The position numbers were made by a program, and so were the translations under genes. The notes beneath the pieces are model-generated. The model worked only from the letters and a program-made list of their open reading frames with translations, ran no database searches and was not told the origin of the DNA. Shown in pieces: positions 48,370 through 57,520 of a stretch of DNA of 64,000 bases; position 1 is the first letter of the stretch; the number at the start of each line of letters is the position of its first letter. Origin of the DNA: BOG-931 sp963781725 (GTDB lineage Bacteria; Pseudomonadota; Alphaproteobacteria; Rhizobiales; Xanthobacteraceae); NCBI GenBank assembly GCA_963781725.1, contig CAWAGV010000002.1, positions 1,736,001 through 1,800,000 of the forward strand, in the 5' to 3' direction.

Positions 48370-51105
48370 TCAGTCTTTTTTTGCTTTTGCCAGTTTCGAC
48401 TTGAGCGAATAAAGCGCTTCGAGCGCATCGCGCGGCGACATCTCGTCGGGATGCAACGCGGCGAGCGCCTCAATCACAACGTTCAACGGATCGTTCTGCG
48501 GCGCCGCCGCCGGCGTCGGGCGCGTCGCGGCAAACAGCGGCAGGTCGTCGATCAGCTTGCGGGCCGGCGAGGTGCGATCCTCGGCCTCGAGTTGGGCCAG
48601 CACCAGCTTGGCGCGCTCGATCACGCTCGCCGGAAGTCCGGCAAGCTTTGCCACCTGGATGCCGTAGGAGCGGTCGGCCGCGCCGGCGATGACTTCATGC
48701 AGGAACACCACGTCGCCGTGCCATTCCTTGACCCGCATGGTGGCGTTGTGGATGCGCGTGAGCTTTGCCGCCAGTGCGGTCATTTCGTGAAAGTGCGTCG
48801 CGAACAGGGCGCGGCAGCGATTGCTCTCGTGCAGATGTTCAATGGTCGCCCAGGCGATCGACAGGCCATCGAAAGTCGCAGTGCCGCGGCCGATTTCGTC
48901 GAGGATCACCAGCGAGCGTTCACCGGCTTGATTGAGGATCGCGGCGGTCTCGACCATCTCGACCATGAACGTCGAATGGCCGCGCGCCAGATCGTCGGCC
49001 GCGCCGACCCGCGAGAACAACCGGTCAACGACGCCTATATGGACGCGTTTTGCCGGCACGAAGCTGCCCATCTGCGCAAGGACGGCGATCAGCGCATTCT
49101 GGCGCAGGAATGTCGACTTGCCGGCCATGTTCGGGCCGGTGACCAGCCAAATCCTGCCGGCCTTGGCTTGCGTCGGCGGTGACAGGTCGCAATCGTTGGC
49201 AACGAACGGCCCGCCATCGGCGCCGAGCGCCTGCTCCACGACCGGGTGCCGGCCGCCGCTGACGATGAAGCCGAACCCGCCGTCGATCTCCGGCCGCACG
49301 TAATCGCGCTCGACGGCGAGCGCGGCGAGCGCCGTCGCCACATCGACCACCGCGAGCGCTGCCGCAGCGTCCTTGATCGCATCGCTCGCCGCGGTGACGC
49401 GGGCGCCGAGCCGGTCGAAAATCTCGAATTCCATCGCCAGCGCCCGGTCGGCGGCATTGGCGATCTTGGCTTCAAGTTCGCCGAGCTCCGTCGTGGTGAA
49501 GCGCACCTGGCCGGCAGTGGTCTGGCGATGGATGAACGTCGCGTTGAGCGGCGCGGCCATCAGTTTCTCGCCGTGCTGCGCCGTCACGTCGACGAAATAA
49601 CCGAGCACATTGTTATGCCGGATCTTCAGCGATTTCACGCCGGTCACCTCGGCGTAACGTACCTGCAGCGCGGCGATGACGCGGCGGGATTCATCGCGCA
49701 GCGCCCGCGCCTCGTCGAGCGCCGGCTCGTATCCGGCGCGAATGAAACCGCCGTCGCGGCGAAACCCCGGCAGTTCATCGGCCAGGGCCTGCGCCAGCTC
49801 ATCGGCGATTGCGGCATCGGGCTTGCGCAATCCGGCGATCGCCTGCGTCAATTCGTGCGGCACCACCGCGAGTGCGGAAAGCCGCGCGGAAAATTCTGCG
49901 GCGGCGAAAATCCCGTCACGGATCGCCGCGAGGTCGCGCGGTCCACCACGGCTCACCACGATGCGGGACAGCGCCCGCGCCAGATCGGGCACTGCCCGGA
50001 GTTTGGTCTGCAGGTCGCCGCGCGCGGTGCTGTCGTCGACCAGAGCGGTCACGGCGTCGAGCCGATGCCCGATCCCGACCGGATCGGTCAGCGGCGCGGC
50101 GAGCCGCTGTGCCAATAGCCGCGAGCCGGCGGCTGTGACGGTGCGGTCGATTGCCGCGAGCAGCGATCCGCGCCGCTCGCCGGCAAGCGTGCGCAGCAGC
50201 TCGAGATTGCCGCGCGTGGCCTGGTCGATCTGGAGTGTCGCTCCGGCAGCCTCGCGTACCGGCGGCGACAGCGGTGGCCGCTTGCCGATCTGCGTGCGCT
50301 CGACATAAGTCACCGCCGCCGCAGCGGCCGTCAGCTCGATGCGCGATAGCGCGCCGAACGCCGCGGTCGTGGCAACACCGAAGAATGCCGACAGCCGCCG
50401 CTCGGCGGTAGCGCCATCGAATACATCGCGGGTCAGCGGTGTGAGCGTCGGCAGCGAACGCAGGAACGGCGAAAGCTCGGCGTCTGAATAGAGCGCATCG
50501 GCGACGATGACCTCGCCCGGTTCGATGCGCGCGATCTCCGCGGCGAGGCTGGAACGCTCGCTCTCGGCCACGCGAAACTCGCCGGTCGAAATGTCGATCC
50601 AGGACAGGGCGAAGCGGTCTTCGGTCGATGAGGTCCGTGAGCGCGCGATCGCCAGCAGGTAATTGTTGCGCCTGGCGTCGAGCAGCGTGTCTTCCGTCAA
50701 CGTGCCGGGCGTGACCAGGCGCACGACGTCGCGGCGCACCACGCTCTTGCCGCCGCGTTTGCGCGCTTCCGCCGGATCCTCCATCTGCTCGCAGACCGCG
50801 ACACGGTGACCGAGCGCGATCAGCCGATGTAGATATTCGTCGGCGCGTTCGATCGGCACGCCGCACATCGGAATGTCGCGGCCGAGATGCTTGCCGCGCT
50901 TGGTCAAGACGATGCCGAGCGCGCGTGAAGCAGTTTCGGCGTCGTCAAAGAACAGCTCATAGAAATCGCCCATCCGGTAGAACAGCAGGCAATCCGGGTT
51001 GGCGGCTTTGATCTCGACGTATTGCTCCATCATCGGCGTCACGCGCCCGATTGCCTCGGGGGTGGGCTCCGGCGCTTCGGTCGTGATGGGGTGGGCAGCG
51101 TCCAT
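48370..51105 (-). CDS. mutS: DNA mismatch repair protein MutS
   Basis: This 911-residue MutS recognises mismatches and recruits MutL. The mismatch-reading F-x-E motif is at about 48-50 (GDFYELFFDD), followed by connector, lever and clamp domains (EVTGVKSLKIRHNNVLGYFVDV). The ATPase has Walker A TGPNMAGKSTFLRQ, then FSRVGAADDLARGHSTFMVEM, Walker B LVILDEIGRGTATFDG and ATHFHEM. The C-terminal helix-turn-helix and the LxxLHPDEMSPRDALEALY tail for tetramer formation are present. ATG 51105 has AAGGA upstream. A hairpin with a U-tract lies just before the ribosome site. Confidence 0.97.
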   Translation of the reverse strand: MDAAHPITTEAPEPTPEAIGRVTPMMEQYVEIKAANPDCLLFYRMGDFYELFFDDAETASRALGIVLTKRGKHLGRDIPMCGVPIERADEYLHRLIALGHRVAVCEQMEDPAEARKRGGKSVVRRDVVRLVTPGTLTEDTLLDARRNNYLLAIARSRTSSTEDRFALSWIDISTGEFRVAESERSSLAAEIARIEPGEVIVADALYSDAELSPFLRSLPTLTPLTRDVFDGATAERRLSAFFGVATTAAFGALSRIELTAAAAAVTYVERTQIGKRPPLSPPVREAAGATLQIDQATRGNLELLRTLAGERRGSLLAAIDRTVTAAGSRLLAQRLAAPLTDPVGIGHRLDAVTALVDDSTARGDLQTKLRAVPDLARALSRIVVSRGGPRDLAAIRDGIFAAAEFSARLSALAVVPHELTQAIAGLRKPDAAIADELAQALADELPGFRRDGGFIRAGYEPALDEARALRDESRRVIAALQVRYAEVTGVKSLKIRHNNVLGYFVDVTAQHGEKLMAAPLNATFIHRQTTAGQVRFTTTELGELEAKIANAADRALAMEFEIFDRLGARVTAASDAIKDAAAALAVVDVATALAALAVERDYVRPEIDGGFGFIVSGGRHPVVEQALGADGGPFVANDCDLSPPTQAKAGRIWLVTGPNMAGKSTFLRQNALIAVLAQMGSFVPAKRVHIGVVDRLFSRVGAADDLARGHSTFMVEMVETAAILNQAGERSLVILDEIGRGTATFDGLSIAWATIEHLHESNRCRALFATHFHEMTALAAKLTRIHNATMRVKEWHGDVVFLHEVIAGAADRSYGIQVAKLAGLPASVIERAKLVLAQLEAEDRTSPARKLIDDLPLFAATRPTPAAAPQNDPLNVVIEALAALHPDEMSPRDALEALYSLKSKLAKAKKD

Positions 51106-51120
51106 GGCTGCGTCCTTAGC

Positions 51121-51146
51121 AAAAAACCGGGAGCGATGCGCCGGTT
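51121..51146 (-). terminator. Terminator-like hairpin in the mutS leader
   Basis: On the minus strand AACCGG (51146-51141) pairs with CCGGTT (51130-51125) around a 10-base loop and is followed by a run of six T residues (A-run at 51121-51126). It ends only a few bases before the AAGGA of mutS, so any transcript started upstream must pass it. A second, weaker stem (CCGGGC/GCCCGG, 51152-51180) lies just before it. Confidence 0.55.
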
Positions 51147-51239
51147 GCGTGCCGGGCATCCACCATTAGTTCTCGCCCGGACTGCGACACCGGCTTAAGT
51201 TGCGGGCTCTCGCGAACGCAGACAAATCGGGTGGAAACG

Positions 51240-52298
51240 ATGAGTGACAGTCTCCTGTTGGTCGGCAGTGTTCCGCTCAATTCCGTCGAGGAGGTGATGC
51301 GCACCTTCGGCGGCAAGCTCGGTCCTTACATGCCGGCGATGCCGGATGGCGAAGTCGGCGAACGCCGTTCATGGGTCAATCGCCTCGGCTATCAGATTTT
51401 CAACGGCCATCAGGATCTCGACACCATCCGCCGGCCGAAGCCGGTCAACGGCGTCGAGCAATTGCTACCACGCTCGCGCGACGAGTCGTGGCAGTTTCGC
51501 GTCAAGCCCGGCGTCGACCAGGTGCGGTTCGGTAATCCCGGCTCGCGGCTTGGCTATGCGCGCGATGCGGTGACGTCGTATTTCGTCTTCCGCACCTTGC
51601 GCGAGAAGGGTGTGCTGCCGGCGGACATACGCTTTCAGATTTCGATACCGATGGTCAACAGCGTGATCCGGCCGCTGTACTTCCCGCATCCGGAGGACCT
51701 GCCGCGGATCAGGCCGGGGTTTGAAGCGGCGCTCGCCGCCGAGGTCGCGGCGATCGCCGATAAAATTCCGCACGACGATCTGGCGATCCAGTGGGACTGC
51801 GCCTGGGAACTGCAGGCGATCTGCGGCGCCGGCAAGGACGTGCCGTCGGAGCTTGAAGTCGGCGCCCATGTGCCGGCCATCGCGCGATTGTCGAACATCA
51901 TTCCGGACGGCGTGGCGCTCGGCTTTCACTATTGCTTCGGCACATTCGGCGGCTGGCCGGCCTTCGCGCCCGAAGATTTGGGCCGTCCGGTCGAGCTGAT
52001 CAACGCGGCCAACGCGGCCATCACCCGCCGGATCGACTGGATTCATATCCCGACGCTCGACCGCACCGACGACGCGTTCTACGCGCCGCTCGCCGGGCTC
52101 GATGCCAAAGGCGCGCGGATTTACCTCGGCGCGATCCACAGCATGGCGACGCTGCAGCAGCGCGTCGCTGCGGCGCGGAAGTTTGTTCCCGATTTCGGGC
52201 TTGCCGCCTATTGCGGCTTTGGCCGCACGCCACCCGGCGACATGCCGCGCATCCTGCAGGACCACCTGGACGCAGTGCAGGTAGCGGGGCTGGCGTAA
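51240..52298 (+). CDS. Hypothetical protein with methionine synthase (MetE)-like barrel
   Basis: This 352-residue protein is not assigned to a named function. It looks like a UROD/MetE-like TIM barrel: LLLVGSVPLNSVEEVMRTF at the start, PYMPAMPDGEVGERRSWVNRL, FQISIPMVNSV, DDLAIQWDCAWELQAIC with the D-C pair, FHYCFGTFGGWPAF, and a C-terminal YCGFGRTPPGDMPRIL. Relatives occur in catabolic clusters of alpha- and betaproteobacteria, but I know of no proven reaction. ATG 51240 is used (GGTGGAAACG upstream), with GTG 51231 as an alternative. It is divergent from mutS. A palindromic repeat follows. Confidence 0.65.
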   Translation: MSDSLLLVGSVPLNSVEEVMRTFGGKLGPYMPAMPDGEVGERRSWVNRLGYQIFNGHQDLDTIRRPKPVNGVEQLLPRSRDESWQFRVKPGVDQVRFGNPGSRLGYARDAVTSYFVFRTLREKGVLPADIRFQISIPMVNSVIRPLYFPHPEDLPRIRPGFEAALAAEVAAIADKIPHDDLAIQWDCAWELQAICGAGKDVPSELEVGAHVPAIARLSNIIPDGVALGFHYCFGTFGGWPAFAPEDLGRPVELINAANAAITRRIDWIHIPTLDRTDDAFYAPLAGLDAKGARIYLGAIHSMATLQQRVAAARKFVPDFGLAAYCGFGRTPPGDMPRILQDHLDAVQVAGLA

Positions 52299-52305
52299 TC
52301 CACGG

Positions 52306-52424
52306 TTGTCATCATCCGCGAAGGCGGACGATCCAGTGCTCACTGACATTGGAGTGAAGGCGGAGCGATGCCGTCTTCACCGTGAGTACTGGATGCCCCG
52401 CCTGCTCGGGGCATAACGGTAAGG
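52306..52424. repeat. Paired palindromic repeat (TCATCCGCGAAGGCGGACGATCCAGT type)
   Basis: Left module CATCCGCGAAGGCGGACGATCCAGT and right module ACTGGATGCCCCGCCTGCTCGGGGCA bracket a spacer that itself contains ACGGTGAAG-type arms (GTGAAGGCGG..CCGTCTTCAC). It lies between convergent genes. Because of a frameshift, the amidohydrolase frame now reads into it. Confidence 0.6.
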
Positions 52425-53452
52425 GCTGTTATTTCACGATCTTCCTGCCGATGACCGCTTCGAGGTTCTTGTAGAACACCTTGTCGGCGGTGGCCTTGTC
52501 CATTTTCAGCGAGTTCGAGGATCTTCAGCGTCTCGCGCGGATACATCGCGCCGCCTTCCGGATCGAACGGGCAATCGGAGGCGAACAGGATCTTGTCGAT
52601 CGGGAAAAATTCCATGCCGGCCTTGGTCGCCGGCACGGCGGTGAAGGCCGCGGTGTCGGTCCAGAAATCTTCCTTGAAGTAATTGAGAATGCGCTTCTTC
52701 AGGCTTTTGCGCAGGCCGACATAATCCTCATCCGTGGTGCGGGATCCCATGACGTCGTTGCCCGGGCCGAGCCGGCCTTCCAGCATCGGCACGATGCCGG
52801 CGAAGTGGTGGGTGATGATCTTGATGCCCGGCATGTCATCCATGATCTTGGAGAACACCAGCCGCGCCATCGCCGCGGCGGTTTCATAGGACCAGCCGAA
52901 CGTCCACCAGATCTCGTACTTCGACCGCGTCTCGGTGATGTAGTCCGGCACCTCGGCGCCGCGGGTCGGGTGCAGCCAGATCGGCGCGCCGAGCTCATGC
53001 ATCTTCTTGAAAAAGGGCCGGAATTTCGGGTCATCCAGCGGCTTGCCGGCGACGTTGGTATAGATTTGCACGCCGAGCGCGCCGAGCTGTTTGATGGCGC
53101 GTTCCGCCTCGGCGACGCCGGCGTCATCCGATGCAAGAGAGACTTGCGCCACCCACGCCGGGAAGCGGTCCTTTTCCCTGGCGCATAGTTCGGCGAAGCC
53201 GTCGTTGACGATGCGCGCCAGCTCATCCATCTGCTTCGACGTCTTGCCGATCGTCTCCAGTGGCGCGTTCGGAAACGTCAGAATCTGCTGATAGTCCTTG
53301 TGGGAGTCGACGATTTTCTTGCGAACGTCGAGATCGTGCAGAGCCGCGATCGATTTGCTCCGCTTGCCCATGTCTTTCCAGTTCGGCGCGATCTCGTCGA
53401 GCCGATCAAAAAATTCCTTCGGAAAGAAGTGCGTGAAAGCGTCAACCCGCAT
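52340..53452 (-). CDS. Amidohydrolase-2-family protein with a frameshifted C terminus
   Basis: This is an ACMSD-like amidohydrolase. The main body is good: VDAFTHFFP (here F-T-H, where most relatives have H-x-H), APIWLHPTRGAEVPDY, IITHHFAGIVPMLEGR and ILFASDCPFDPEGGAMYPRETLKIL. Near 52513 an extra base shifts the frame: after LKILE the correct continuation SLKMDKATADKVFYKNLEA is in another frame, ending at 52429. The observed frame instead runs to 52340 through a palindromic repeat, adding an unrelated tail. Start ATG 53452 follows GGGAG; an ATG 6 bases earlier is too close. It may be a recent mutation or a sequencing error; substrate unknown. Confidence 0.78.
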   Translation of the reverse strand: MRVDAFTHFFPKEFFDRLDEIAPNWKDMGKRSKSIAALHDLDVRKKIVDSHKDYQQILTFPNAPLETIGKTSKQMDELARIVNDGFAELCAREKDRFPAWVAQVSLASDDAGVAEAERAIKQLGALGVQIYTNVAGKPLDDPKFRPFFKKMHELGAPIWLHPTRGAEVPDYITETRSKYEIWWTFGWSYETAAAMARLVFSKIMDDMPGIKIITHHFAGIVPMLEGRLGPGNDVMGSRTTDEDYVGLRKSLKKRILNYFKEDFWTDTAAFTAVPATKAGMEFFPIDKILFASDCPFDPEGGAMYPRETLKILELAENGQGHRRQGVLQEPRSGHRQEDREITALTVMPRAGGASSTHGEDGIAPPSLQCQ

Positions 53453-53504
53453 GAACATTACTCCCTGATGGCCGCAAGGCTTCTAGCATCGTGAATTTGG
53501 TCCG

Positions 53505-53942
53505 TCACCGGGCAGGGGCGGATTCGCCGCGCAGCCGCTCTGCGATTTCCGCGGGGATCGGTTCGGATTTGACCCGCATCGGATCGTTGGGATCGCGTAT
53601 CGACCACACCCGCGTTTCGCTGCCTTCGACCGCCAGCGCGCCATCATGAAGCAGGCGGTGCTCCAGCTTGAAGCTGGAGCGGCCCACGGCGACGATCCGG
53701 GTCTCGATCGTCACGTCGTCTCCGAACCGGGTGGGCAGCCGGAATTTGGCGCGGGTCTCGGCGACCGGGTGGCCGAGGAAATTATAGGCTTTGAGATACT
53801 GGATCTTCTTCATCCCGATCACCCGCTCAAGCAGCATGGTGGTCGAGACGTCGAAAATCTCGAAATAGCGGACGTAAAAAATGATGCCTGCCGGGTCGCA
53901 GTCACCCCATTCGATGCGGGTTGTTCTGATGTTGCTGAACAT
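53505..53942 (-). CDS. Acyl-CoA thioesterase, 4-hydroxybenzoyl-CoA thioesterase type
   Basis: This 145-residue hot-dog-fold protein has the Pseudomonas-type 4-hydroxybenzoyl-CoA thioesterase signature TRIEWGDCDPAGIIFYVRYFEIFD (about 8-31), with the catalytic Asp in D-P-A-G, then FLGHPVAETRAKFRLPTRFGDDV. It frees an aryl or acyl acid from CoA. It is the last gene of a minus-strand operon (hydratase, CoA ligase, SDR, thioesterase) and begins 6 bases after the SDR stop. In that setting its likely job is release of a benzoic acid product after side-chain shortening. Confidence 0.86.
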   Translation of the reverse strand: MFSNIRTTRIEWGDCDPAGIIFYVRYFEIFDVSTTMLLERVIGMKKIQYLKAYNFLGHPVAETRAKFRLPTRFGDDVTIETRIVAVGRSSFKLEHRLLHDGALAVEGSETRVWSIRDPNDPMRVKSEPIPAEIAERLRGESAPAR

Positions 53943-53948
53943 CGCTTG

Positions 53949-54710
53949 TCAGCGCGGCGCCATGCGCAGTGCGCCGTCGATACGCACCACTTCGCCGTTG
54001 AGATAGCGGTTCTCGATCATGTGCCGCACCAGCGCCGCGTATTGCGCCGGCGTGCCGAGGAGCTTCGGGAACGGCACCGACGCGGCGAGGCTCTGTTGCG
54101 CCGCTTCCGGCAGCGCGTGAAGCATCGGCGTGGAAAATATGCCGGGCGCGATCCCGGTGACGCGGACGCCGAACTGAGCGAACTCGCGCGCCGCAGGCAT
54201 CACCAGTCCGACCACGCCGCCTTTCGATGCCGCGTAGGCGGCCTGACCGATCTGGCCCTCGTAGGCCGCGACCGAGGCGGTGCAGACGATGATGCCGCGC
54301 TCGCCGTCCTGCAGCGGTTCGGCCGCCTGCATCGCGGCGGCCGCAAGCCGCATCGCATTGAAGGTGCCGATCAGGTTGATCGCGATGACGCGGCTGAACT
54401 CTTCCAGCGGCATCGGCCCGTCGCGGCCGACGATGCGTTTTGCCGGTCCGATTCCGGCGCAATTGATCAGGATACGGGCAATGCCATGCTTGTCTTGTGC
54501 CGCGGCGAGGGCCTTGGCGGTGCCGTCAGCGCTGGTGACGTCGCAATGCAATGCAATCCCGCCGGTCTTTTTGGCGGTGGCGTTGGCGCCATCGTCATTG
54601 ACGTCGAGGACGGCAACTTTGGCGCCGGCTGCCGCCAGCATTTCCGCGGTCGCTGCGCCGAGGCCCGATGCGCCTCCGGTGACGATTGCGGCGTGTCCTC
54701 GAATATCCAT
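53949..54710 (-). CDS. Short-chain dehydrogenase, 3-hydroxyacyl-CoA dehydrogenase type 2-like
   Basis: This 253-residue SDR has cofactor motif TGGASGLGAATAEMLAAAGAKVAVLDVN with the Asp that selects NAD+, then NCAGI. The catalytic Ser lies in IIVCTASVAAYEGQ, and Tyr-x3-Lys in AAYAASKGGVVGL. The overall pattern (EGQIGQAAYAASKGG, RVTGIAPGIFSTPML) resembles HSD17B10-type 3-hydroxyacyl-CoA dehydrogenases. In the operon it would oxidise the beta-hydroxyacyl-CoA made by the hydratase. ATG 54710 is preferred over TTG 54716. The ligase stop is 14 bases upstream. Confidence 0.86.
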   Translation of the reverse strand: MDIRGHAAIVTGGASGLGAATAEMLAAAGAKVAVLDVNDDGANATAKKTGGIALHCDVTSADGTAKALAAAQDKHGIARILINCAGIGPAKRIVGRDGPMPLEEFSRVIAINLIGTFNAMRLAAAAMQAAEPLQDGERGIIVCTASVAAYEGQIGQAAYAASKGGVVGLVMPAAREFAQFGVRVTGIAPGIFSTPMLHALPEAAQQSLAASVPFPKLLGTPAQYAALVRHMIENRYLNGEVVRIDGALRMAPR

Positions 54711-54724
54711 GGTCAACTCGTCAA

Positions 54725-56626
54725 TCAGCTTGCTTTGGCGGCTTGCGGGCTTTTTACGACAATGACGTGGCGCGGCGGGACCGCTGCGTAGAGTTCTTCG
54801 ACCAACGCGGCGCGATTGGCAAGCACGGCGCGCTGGTTGATCGAGCCCTTGTCGGTCATCTCGCCGATATCGAGCGATGGCGGCTCGGCGAGCAGGATGG
54901 CGCGGCGGATCTGCGTCGAGGAGCCGCGCCCGGGAGCGGAAAGGGCTTCAAGGAGCCGGGCAAACTCATCCGCCACATCCGGATCGGCCAGCACCGAGGA
55001 TGGCGCAGTGTCAGCAGCGAGGCCGGGGCAAAGCTTGCGGCAGGCATCGAGGTCGGGGAACACCAGCGCGGCGATGTCGTCGCGGTCGGCGCCGGCAAGA
55101 ACGACGTCACGCACCAGCGGCGCGAAGTGCGCAATGAAAGCGGCGCGTAGCGGGCCGACGCTGACCCAGGTACCGGTGGCGAGCTTGAAATCCTCGGCAA
55201 TGCGCCCGTCGAACAGCAGACCTTTTGCCGGATCGGCTGGATCGGCGAATTTCAGCGCGTCGCCAATTTTGTAGAAACCTTCGTCGTCGAAGGCGTCCGC
55301 CGTGATCGCCGGCGCCCGCCAATAGCCGGGCGTGATGTTGGGGCCGCGCAGCCGCGCTTCGAGCTTGTCGTCGCGCGGTACAAGCTTGAGTTCGACGCCA
55401 GGCAGAGGCAGGCCGATATTGCCGGCGTGCCTGCTTTCCCATGAGCAGGCAATCGCGGCCGGTGCCGTCTCGGTGGACCCAAGACTGGAAATAAACATGA
55501 TGCCCTCGCCCGTCGTTGCGACAGCGATCTCCTGGAATTCGTCCCGGATATGCTGGGCGAGGCTCGCACCGGCATAGAACATGACCTTGAGTTGGCTGAA
55601 GAAGCGCTCGCGCAATGCCGCATCGCCGCGGAGATACGGCAGCAGCATTTCAAAGCCCTTGGGCACGTTGAGATAGATCGTTGGCGCGATGTCGCGCAGG
55701 TTGCGCACGGTCGCCTCGATGGCGCCAGGCAGCGGGCGGCCTTCATCGATATAGAACGAGCCGCCGTTGTCGAGCACCATGCCGAAATCGTGATTACCGC
55801 CGAAAGTGTGATTCCACGGCGGCCAGTCGACCAGCACCGGAGGCTCGTCGCGGATGAAGGCAAGGCCGGCGCTGATCATCGACTGGTTCGCGCACAGCAT
55901 GCGCTGAGTGTTGATGACGCCCTTGGGCTGGCCGGTCGAGCCGGAGGTGAACAGGAATTTTGCGATGGTCTCGGGGCCGACCTCGGCGTGGGCGGCGTCG
56001 ACCGCGGCGGTGACTTGAACCGCGGCGAGAGCGGCGAATGAAGTGGCTTTGCGATCGCCGGGCGGATTGCCGACGACAACGATTTCTATGTCGGCGGGCA
56101 CCGCGGCGGCGATTGCGCGGGCGAAAGCGGCGCCATTCGCGGCAAATACCAGGCCGGGCGTGAGGATGTTGATGATGGCTTTGAGTTTGCCGAAATCCTG
56201 CGACATCAGCGAGTAGGGCACCGAGATCGGTGCATAGGGGATGCCGACGTGCATCGCCGCCAATCCCAGCAGCGCGTGCTCGATGTCGTTGCCGGACAGG
56301 ATGACGATCGGCCGTTCCGGCGACAGGTCACGCTGCAACAGCGCGGCAGCGATGGCGCGAACAGATACAAGCGTTTGCGCATACGTCATCGTACGCCAGC
56401 CGCCGGCCGCGTCGCGTTGCGCTAGGAAGATGCAGTCGGGCGCGGTGCCGGCCCAATACACCAGGCGCTCGGTCAGGTTCTTCGCATAGGACCGTAGCGG
56501 ATGTGGTGAGCGCAGTACGATCGCGCCGTCCCCGCGCCGTTCGACGGTAACGTCCGGCGGTCCCAGCTTGACCGGCCGCAGCGGCGGTTTTTGGTGCGAC
56601 GATCGTGCGGTCCCCGCCTGAGTCAT
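54725..56626 (-). CDS. Feruloyl-CoA synthase-like AMP-forming CoA ligase
   Basis: This 633-residue ANL-superfamily adenylating enzyme activates a carboxylic acid as its CoA thioester. The core P-loop is FLFTSGSTGQPKGVINTQRML (about 228-248), and the A5 motif is FISSLGSTETAPAA. The C-terminal hinge region reads YKIGDALKFADPADPAKGLLFDGRIAEDFKL. The family of bacterial feruloyl-CoA synthases (FcsA/FerA type) has this size, the WPPWNHTFGGNHDF stretch and the truncated C-terminal lysine region. It probably uses hydroxycinnamates such as ferulate or p-coumarate. It lies 3 bases after the crotonase stop and is followed by SDR and thioesterase genes. Substrate preference is inferred. Confidence 0.83.
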   Translation of the reverse strand: MTQAGTARSSHQKPPLRPVKLGPPDVTVERRGDGAIVLRSPHPLRSYAKNLTERLVYWAGTAPDCIFLAQRDAAGGWRTMTYAQTLVSVRAIAAALLQRDLSPERPIVILSGNDIEHALLGLAAMHVGIPYAPISVPYSLMSQDFGKLKAIINILTPGLVFAANGAAFARAIAAAVPADIEIVVVGNPPGDRKATSFAALAAVQVTAAVDAAHAEVGPETIAKFLFTSGSTGQPKGVINTQRMLCANQSMISAGLAFIRDEPPVLVDWPPWNHTFGGNHDFGMVLDNGGSFYIDEGRPLPGAIEATVRNLRDIAPTIYLNVPKGFEMLLPYLRGDAALRERFFSQLKVMFYAGASLAQHIRDEFQEIAVATTGEGIMFISSLGSTETAPAAIACSWESRHAGNIGLPLPGVELKLVPRDDKLEARLRGPNITPGYWRAPAITADAFDDEGFYKIGDALKFADPADPAKGLLFDGRIAEDFKLATGTWVSVGPLRAAFIAHFAPLVRDVVLAGADRDDIAALVFPDLDACRKLCPGLAADTAPSSVLADPDVADEFARLLEALSAPGRGSSTQIRRAILLAEPPSLDIGEMTDKGSINQRAVLANRAALVEELYAAVPPRHVIVVKSPQAAKAS

Positions 56627-56629
56627 GAT

Positions 56630-57436
56630 CTAGCTGCGTACGACTTTTGGCCCGCGCTTTTCCAGGAACGCCTTGAGCCGGGCTTTCGCTTCGGGTTCGG
56701 CTTGCGCAATAGCGGCGGTCAGCGCCTCGGTGGCAAAGCCCGTCGCCGGATCGCTTTCGGCAATACGCGGCAGCAGGTGCATCACGGCAAAGTTCGTGAA
56801 TGGTGCGTTGCCGGCGATTGTTTGCGCAAGCGCGATGCCCTTGGCGAGTCCATGGCCATTATCGACAAGAAATTGCGTCAGTCCGATCGCCTGGCCTTCT
56901 TCGGCCGAGAGCGTGTACCCGGTCAGCATCATCGCCTTCATGCGGGCGAGTCCGATCAGCGGCGGCAGGCGCACCGAGCCGCCGCCGCCGACAAAGATAC
57001 CGCGGCTGCCTTCCGGCAGCCCGTAATACGCCGAGCGCTCCGCGACCCGCACATGGGCCGCTGCTGCGAGTTCGAGCCCGCCGCCGACCACCGCGCCGTG
57101 CAGAACGGCGACCACCGGCACCTTGCCGTATTCGATGCGTTCAAAGGCGCGATGCCAGGACCGCGAATGTTCGATGCCTTCGGCGACATTGCGCGCGGTC
57201 AATTCCGAGAGATCGAGGCCAGCGCTGAAGTGCTCGCCTTCGCCGGCCAGCACCACTGCGCCGATGCCGTCCGGAATCGCGGAGAAGAATGCTTCGACGC
57301 CTGCGACGGTGGCGTCGTCGAGCGCGTTGCGCTTCTCCGGCCGCGCCAGCGTCAAGATCGCGACCGCGCCCTGCCGTTCGGCGCGGAGCGACGGCGGCAG
57401 TTTGGCAAATTCGGCGGACGCTTCGCTCTTGGACAT
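56630..57436 (-). CDS. Crotonase-family enoyl-CoA hydratase
   Basis: This 268-residue crotonase has both oxyanion-hole strands (FSAGLDL and GAVVGGGLELA). The catalytic pair seems complete: Glu in GGGLELA (about 128) and Glu in YGLPEGSRGIFVGGGG (about 150). That favours hydration of an enoyl-CoA over isomerisation. It could also be of the feruloyl-CoA hydratase/lyase kind, which cannot be excluded by eye. It is the first gene of the minus-strand CoA operon and is divergent from the thiolase gene, so the promoters share an 84-base region. Confidence 0.84.
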   Translation of the reverse strand: MSKSEASAEFAKLPPSLRAERQGAVAILTLARPEKRNALDDATVAGVEAFFSAIPDGIGAVVLAGEGEHFSAGLDLSELTARNVAEGIEHSRSWHRAFERIEYGKVPVVAVLHGAVVGGGLELAAAAHVRVAERSAYYGLPEGSRGIFVGGGGSVRLPPLIGLARMKAMMLTGYTLSAEEGQAIGLTQFLVDNGHGLAKGIALAQTIAGNAPFTNFAVMHLLPRIAESDPATGFATEALTAAIAQAEPEAKARLKAFLEKRGPKVVRS

Positions 57437-57462
57437 GCGCTTCCCGCAGTGGCGTCAGCTAT

Positions 57463-57491
57463 TTGACCCTGTCTATAGTGGCCCGTAAATA
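57463..57491 (+). promoter_or_regulatory. Possible sigma-70 promoter for the thiolase gene
   Basis: TTGACC at 57463-57468 and TAAATA at 57486-57491 are separated by 17 bases, with the thiolase start at 57521 and AGGAG in between. The -35 box is good and the -10 box poor. It lies in the divergent region shared with the crotonase operon. Confidence 0.35.
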
Positions 57492-57520
57492 GGCCCAAAA
57501 TCCGACTCAGGAGCGTTCCG

